Source of the DNA: Magnetovibrio sp.
GTDB lineage: Bacteria > Pseudomonadota > Alphaproteobacteria > Rhodospirillales > Magnetovibrionaceae
Direction: 5' to 3'
Assembly (NCBI GenBank): GCA_016763255.1
Contig: JAESUA010000139.1
Span: 1-6,207 of the forward strand
DNA: 6,207 bases
Positions 4,951 through 6,207 of this stretch are shown one piece after another (positions within the stretch are counted from its first letter, which is position 1; each line of letters starts with the position of its first letter). The notes under the pieces were generated by a model, which worked only from the letters and a program-made list of their open reading frames with translations, did no database searches and was not told the origin of the DNA. The translations under genes were made by a program, and so were the position numbers.

Positions 4951-6207
4951 ATGAGTGAAGCATATCCCATTACAGATCACACCTATGACTGCGTCGTTAT
5001 CGGCGCTGGCGGCGCGGGTTTGCGCGCCACCATGGGCATGACCCAGGCCGGTTTGAAGACCGCCTGCATCACCAAGGTGTTCCCCACCCGCAGCCACACC
5101 GTGGCGGCCCAAGGCGGCATTGGCGCGTCTCTCGGCAACATGGATGAAGACAGCTGGCAGTGGCACATGTACGACACCGTCAAGGGCTCAGACTGGCTCG
5201 GTGATCAAGACGCCATCGAATATATGTGTCGCAATGCTGCGGCGGCAGTTTACGAACTGGAACACTTCGGCGTTCCGTTCACCCGCACCGAAGACGGCAA
5301 GATTTATCAGCGTCCCTTCGGCGGCCACATGAAGAACATGGGCGAAGCCCCGGTGCCGCGCGCGTGTGCGGCTGCGGATCGTACCGGCCATGCCATTTTG
5401 CATACGCTCTATCAACAATGCCTCAAACACGATGCAGAATTTTTTGTCGAATTCATCGCCCTTGATCTGATCATGGACGAAGACGGCGAATGTCGTGGCG
5501 TGATTGCCTGGAACCTCGAAGATGGCACCATTCACCGTTTTCGCGCCCAGTCCACGGTGCTGGCTTCTGGTGGTTATGGTCGCGCGTGGTTCTCGTGCAC
5601 CTCGGCGCACACCTGCACCGGTGATGGTCATGGCATGGTCGCGCGTGCGGGCTTGCCGCTGCAAGATATGGAGTTCGTGCAGTTTCACCCCACCGGCATT
5701 TATGGTGCCGGCGTATTGATCACCGAAGGGGCACGCGGCGAAGGCGGTTATCTGACCAACGCCAACGGTGAACGTTTTATGGAACGCTATGCCCCGACGG
5801 CCAAAGATTTGGCGTCTCGCGACGTGGTATCACGTGCCATGACGGTGGAAATCCTCGAAGGCCGCGGCGTCGGTGATGGTCAAGATCACATCATGTTGCA
5901 TCTCGAACACCTGGGTGCGGATATCCTTGGTGAACGTCTGCCGGGCATTTCCGAAAGCGCCAAGGTGTTTGCCGGTATCGACGTGACCCGCGACCCGATC
6001 CCGGTCATACCGACGGTTCACTACAACATGGGCGGCATCCCCACCAACATTCATGGTGAAGTTTTACGACCCACCGCCGACGATCCCGATGCGGTGTGTC
6101 CGGGCCTGATGGCCATCGGCGAAGCGGCGTGTGTTTCGGTGCACGGCGCCAACCGTTTGGGCACCAATTCACTTTTGGATATCGTGGTGTTTGGCCGCGC
6201 CGCAGCG
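4951..6207 (+). CDS. sdhA: Succinate dehydrogenase flavoprotein subunit (partial, 3' end beyond window)
   Basis: The first 419 residues of the catalytic flavoprotein of complex II, which oxidises succinate to fumarate on the cytoplasmic face. The frame is open to the window edge without a stop; the family is usually near 590-600 residues, so about 70% is present. Seen in order: FAD-binding GAGGAG (18-23); [10 protein letters not shown] (47-56), where H49 is the covalent FAD attachment site; QFHPTG (244-249) with H246; [11 protein letters not shown] (256-266); SRDVVSRAM (289-297) with R290, equivalent to the E. coli proton-shuttle Arg286; VHYNMGG (356-362) with H357; and [13 protein letters not shown] (398-410) with R402. 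All catalytic residues expected in this portion are intact. It follows sdhD by six bases, and sdhB is expected next, outside the window. Confidence 0.97.
   Translation, partial: MSEAYPITDHTYDCVVIGAGGAGLRATMGMTQAGLKTACITKVFPTRSHTVAAQGGIGASLGNMDEDSWQWHMYDTVKGSDWLGDQDAIEYMCRNAAAAVYELEHFGVPFTRTEDGKIYQRPFGGHMKNMGEAPVPRACAAADRTGHAILHTLYQQCLKHDAEFFVEFIALDLIMDEDGECRGVIAWNLEDGTIHRFRAQSTVLASGGYGRAWFSCTSAHTCTGDGHGMVARAGLPLQDMEFVQFHPTGIYGAGVLITEGARGEGGYLTNANGERFMERYAPTAKDLASRDVVSRAMTVEILEGRGVGDGQDHIMLHLEHLGADILGERLPGISESAKVFAGIDVTRDPIPVIPTVHYNMGGIPTNIHGEVLRPTADDPDAVCPGLMAIGEAACVSVHGANRLGTNSLLDIVVFGRAAA

Noticed and set aside
4495..5166. 223-codon open frame on the minus strand across sdhD and sdhA
   Set aside because: Antisense shadow spanning three operon genes; His/Gln-rich composition with no motif.
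5188..5688. 166-codon minus-strand open frame inside sdhA
   Set aside because: Antisense to the conserved flavoprotein; no family features.

Overview
The window reads as a housekeeping and central-carbon region of an alphaproteobacterium. Rhodospirillales-like is the best guess, from two CheY-like regulators ending in a YFGPDRRR linker, an ethylmalonyl-CoA-pathway-type gene pair, and alphaproteobacterial SdhC/SdhD. Genus cannot be read from this sequence.

Layout. Positions 1-95 (+) hold the last 30 codons of a gene recognised as aspartate-semialdehyde dehydrogenase (asd), followed at 118-156 by a strong intrinsic terminator. Two related single-domain response regulators lie on the minus strand (131-751 and 1311-1835). 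Between them is a 559-bp gap containing a decayed piece of a third copy (about 930-1108) and an AT-rich, motif-repeating patch (about 1085-1290). A 162-bp divergent promoter region (1836-1997) separates the regulators from a rightward block: a CoA-ester lyase of the malyl-CoA lyase/thioesterase type (1998-2885), mesaconyl-CoA hydratase (2908-3996), then sdhC, sdhD and the first 419 codons of sdhA, which runs off the right edge. A good sigma70-type promoter (4070-4098) sits before sdhC, so sdh can probably be transcribed independently of the lyase-hydratase pair.

How the genes fit together. The lyase and hydratase act on C4/C5 CoA esters: malyl-CoA, and beta-methylmalyl-CoA to and from mesaconyl-CoA. 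The products of this chemistry, glyoxylate plus acetyl-CoA or propionyl-CoA, feed malate and, through succinyl-CoA, succinate. Succinate is the substrate of the sdh complex encoded next door. The regulators have intact phosphorylation pockets but no output domain, and no partner kinase lies in the window; a link to the metabolic genes is not shown.

No mobile element, CRISPR array, tRNA or rRNA is visible. I see no clearly new biological system. The most notable non-routine item is the relic of a third regulator paralogue, which shows this locus has expanded and then decayed.
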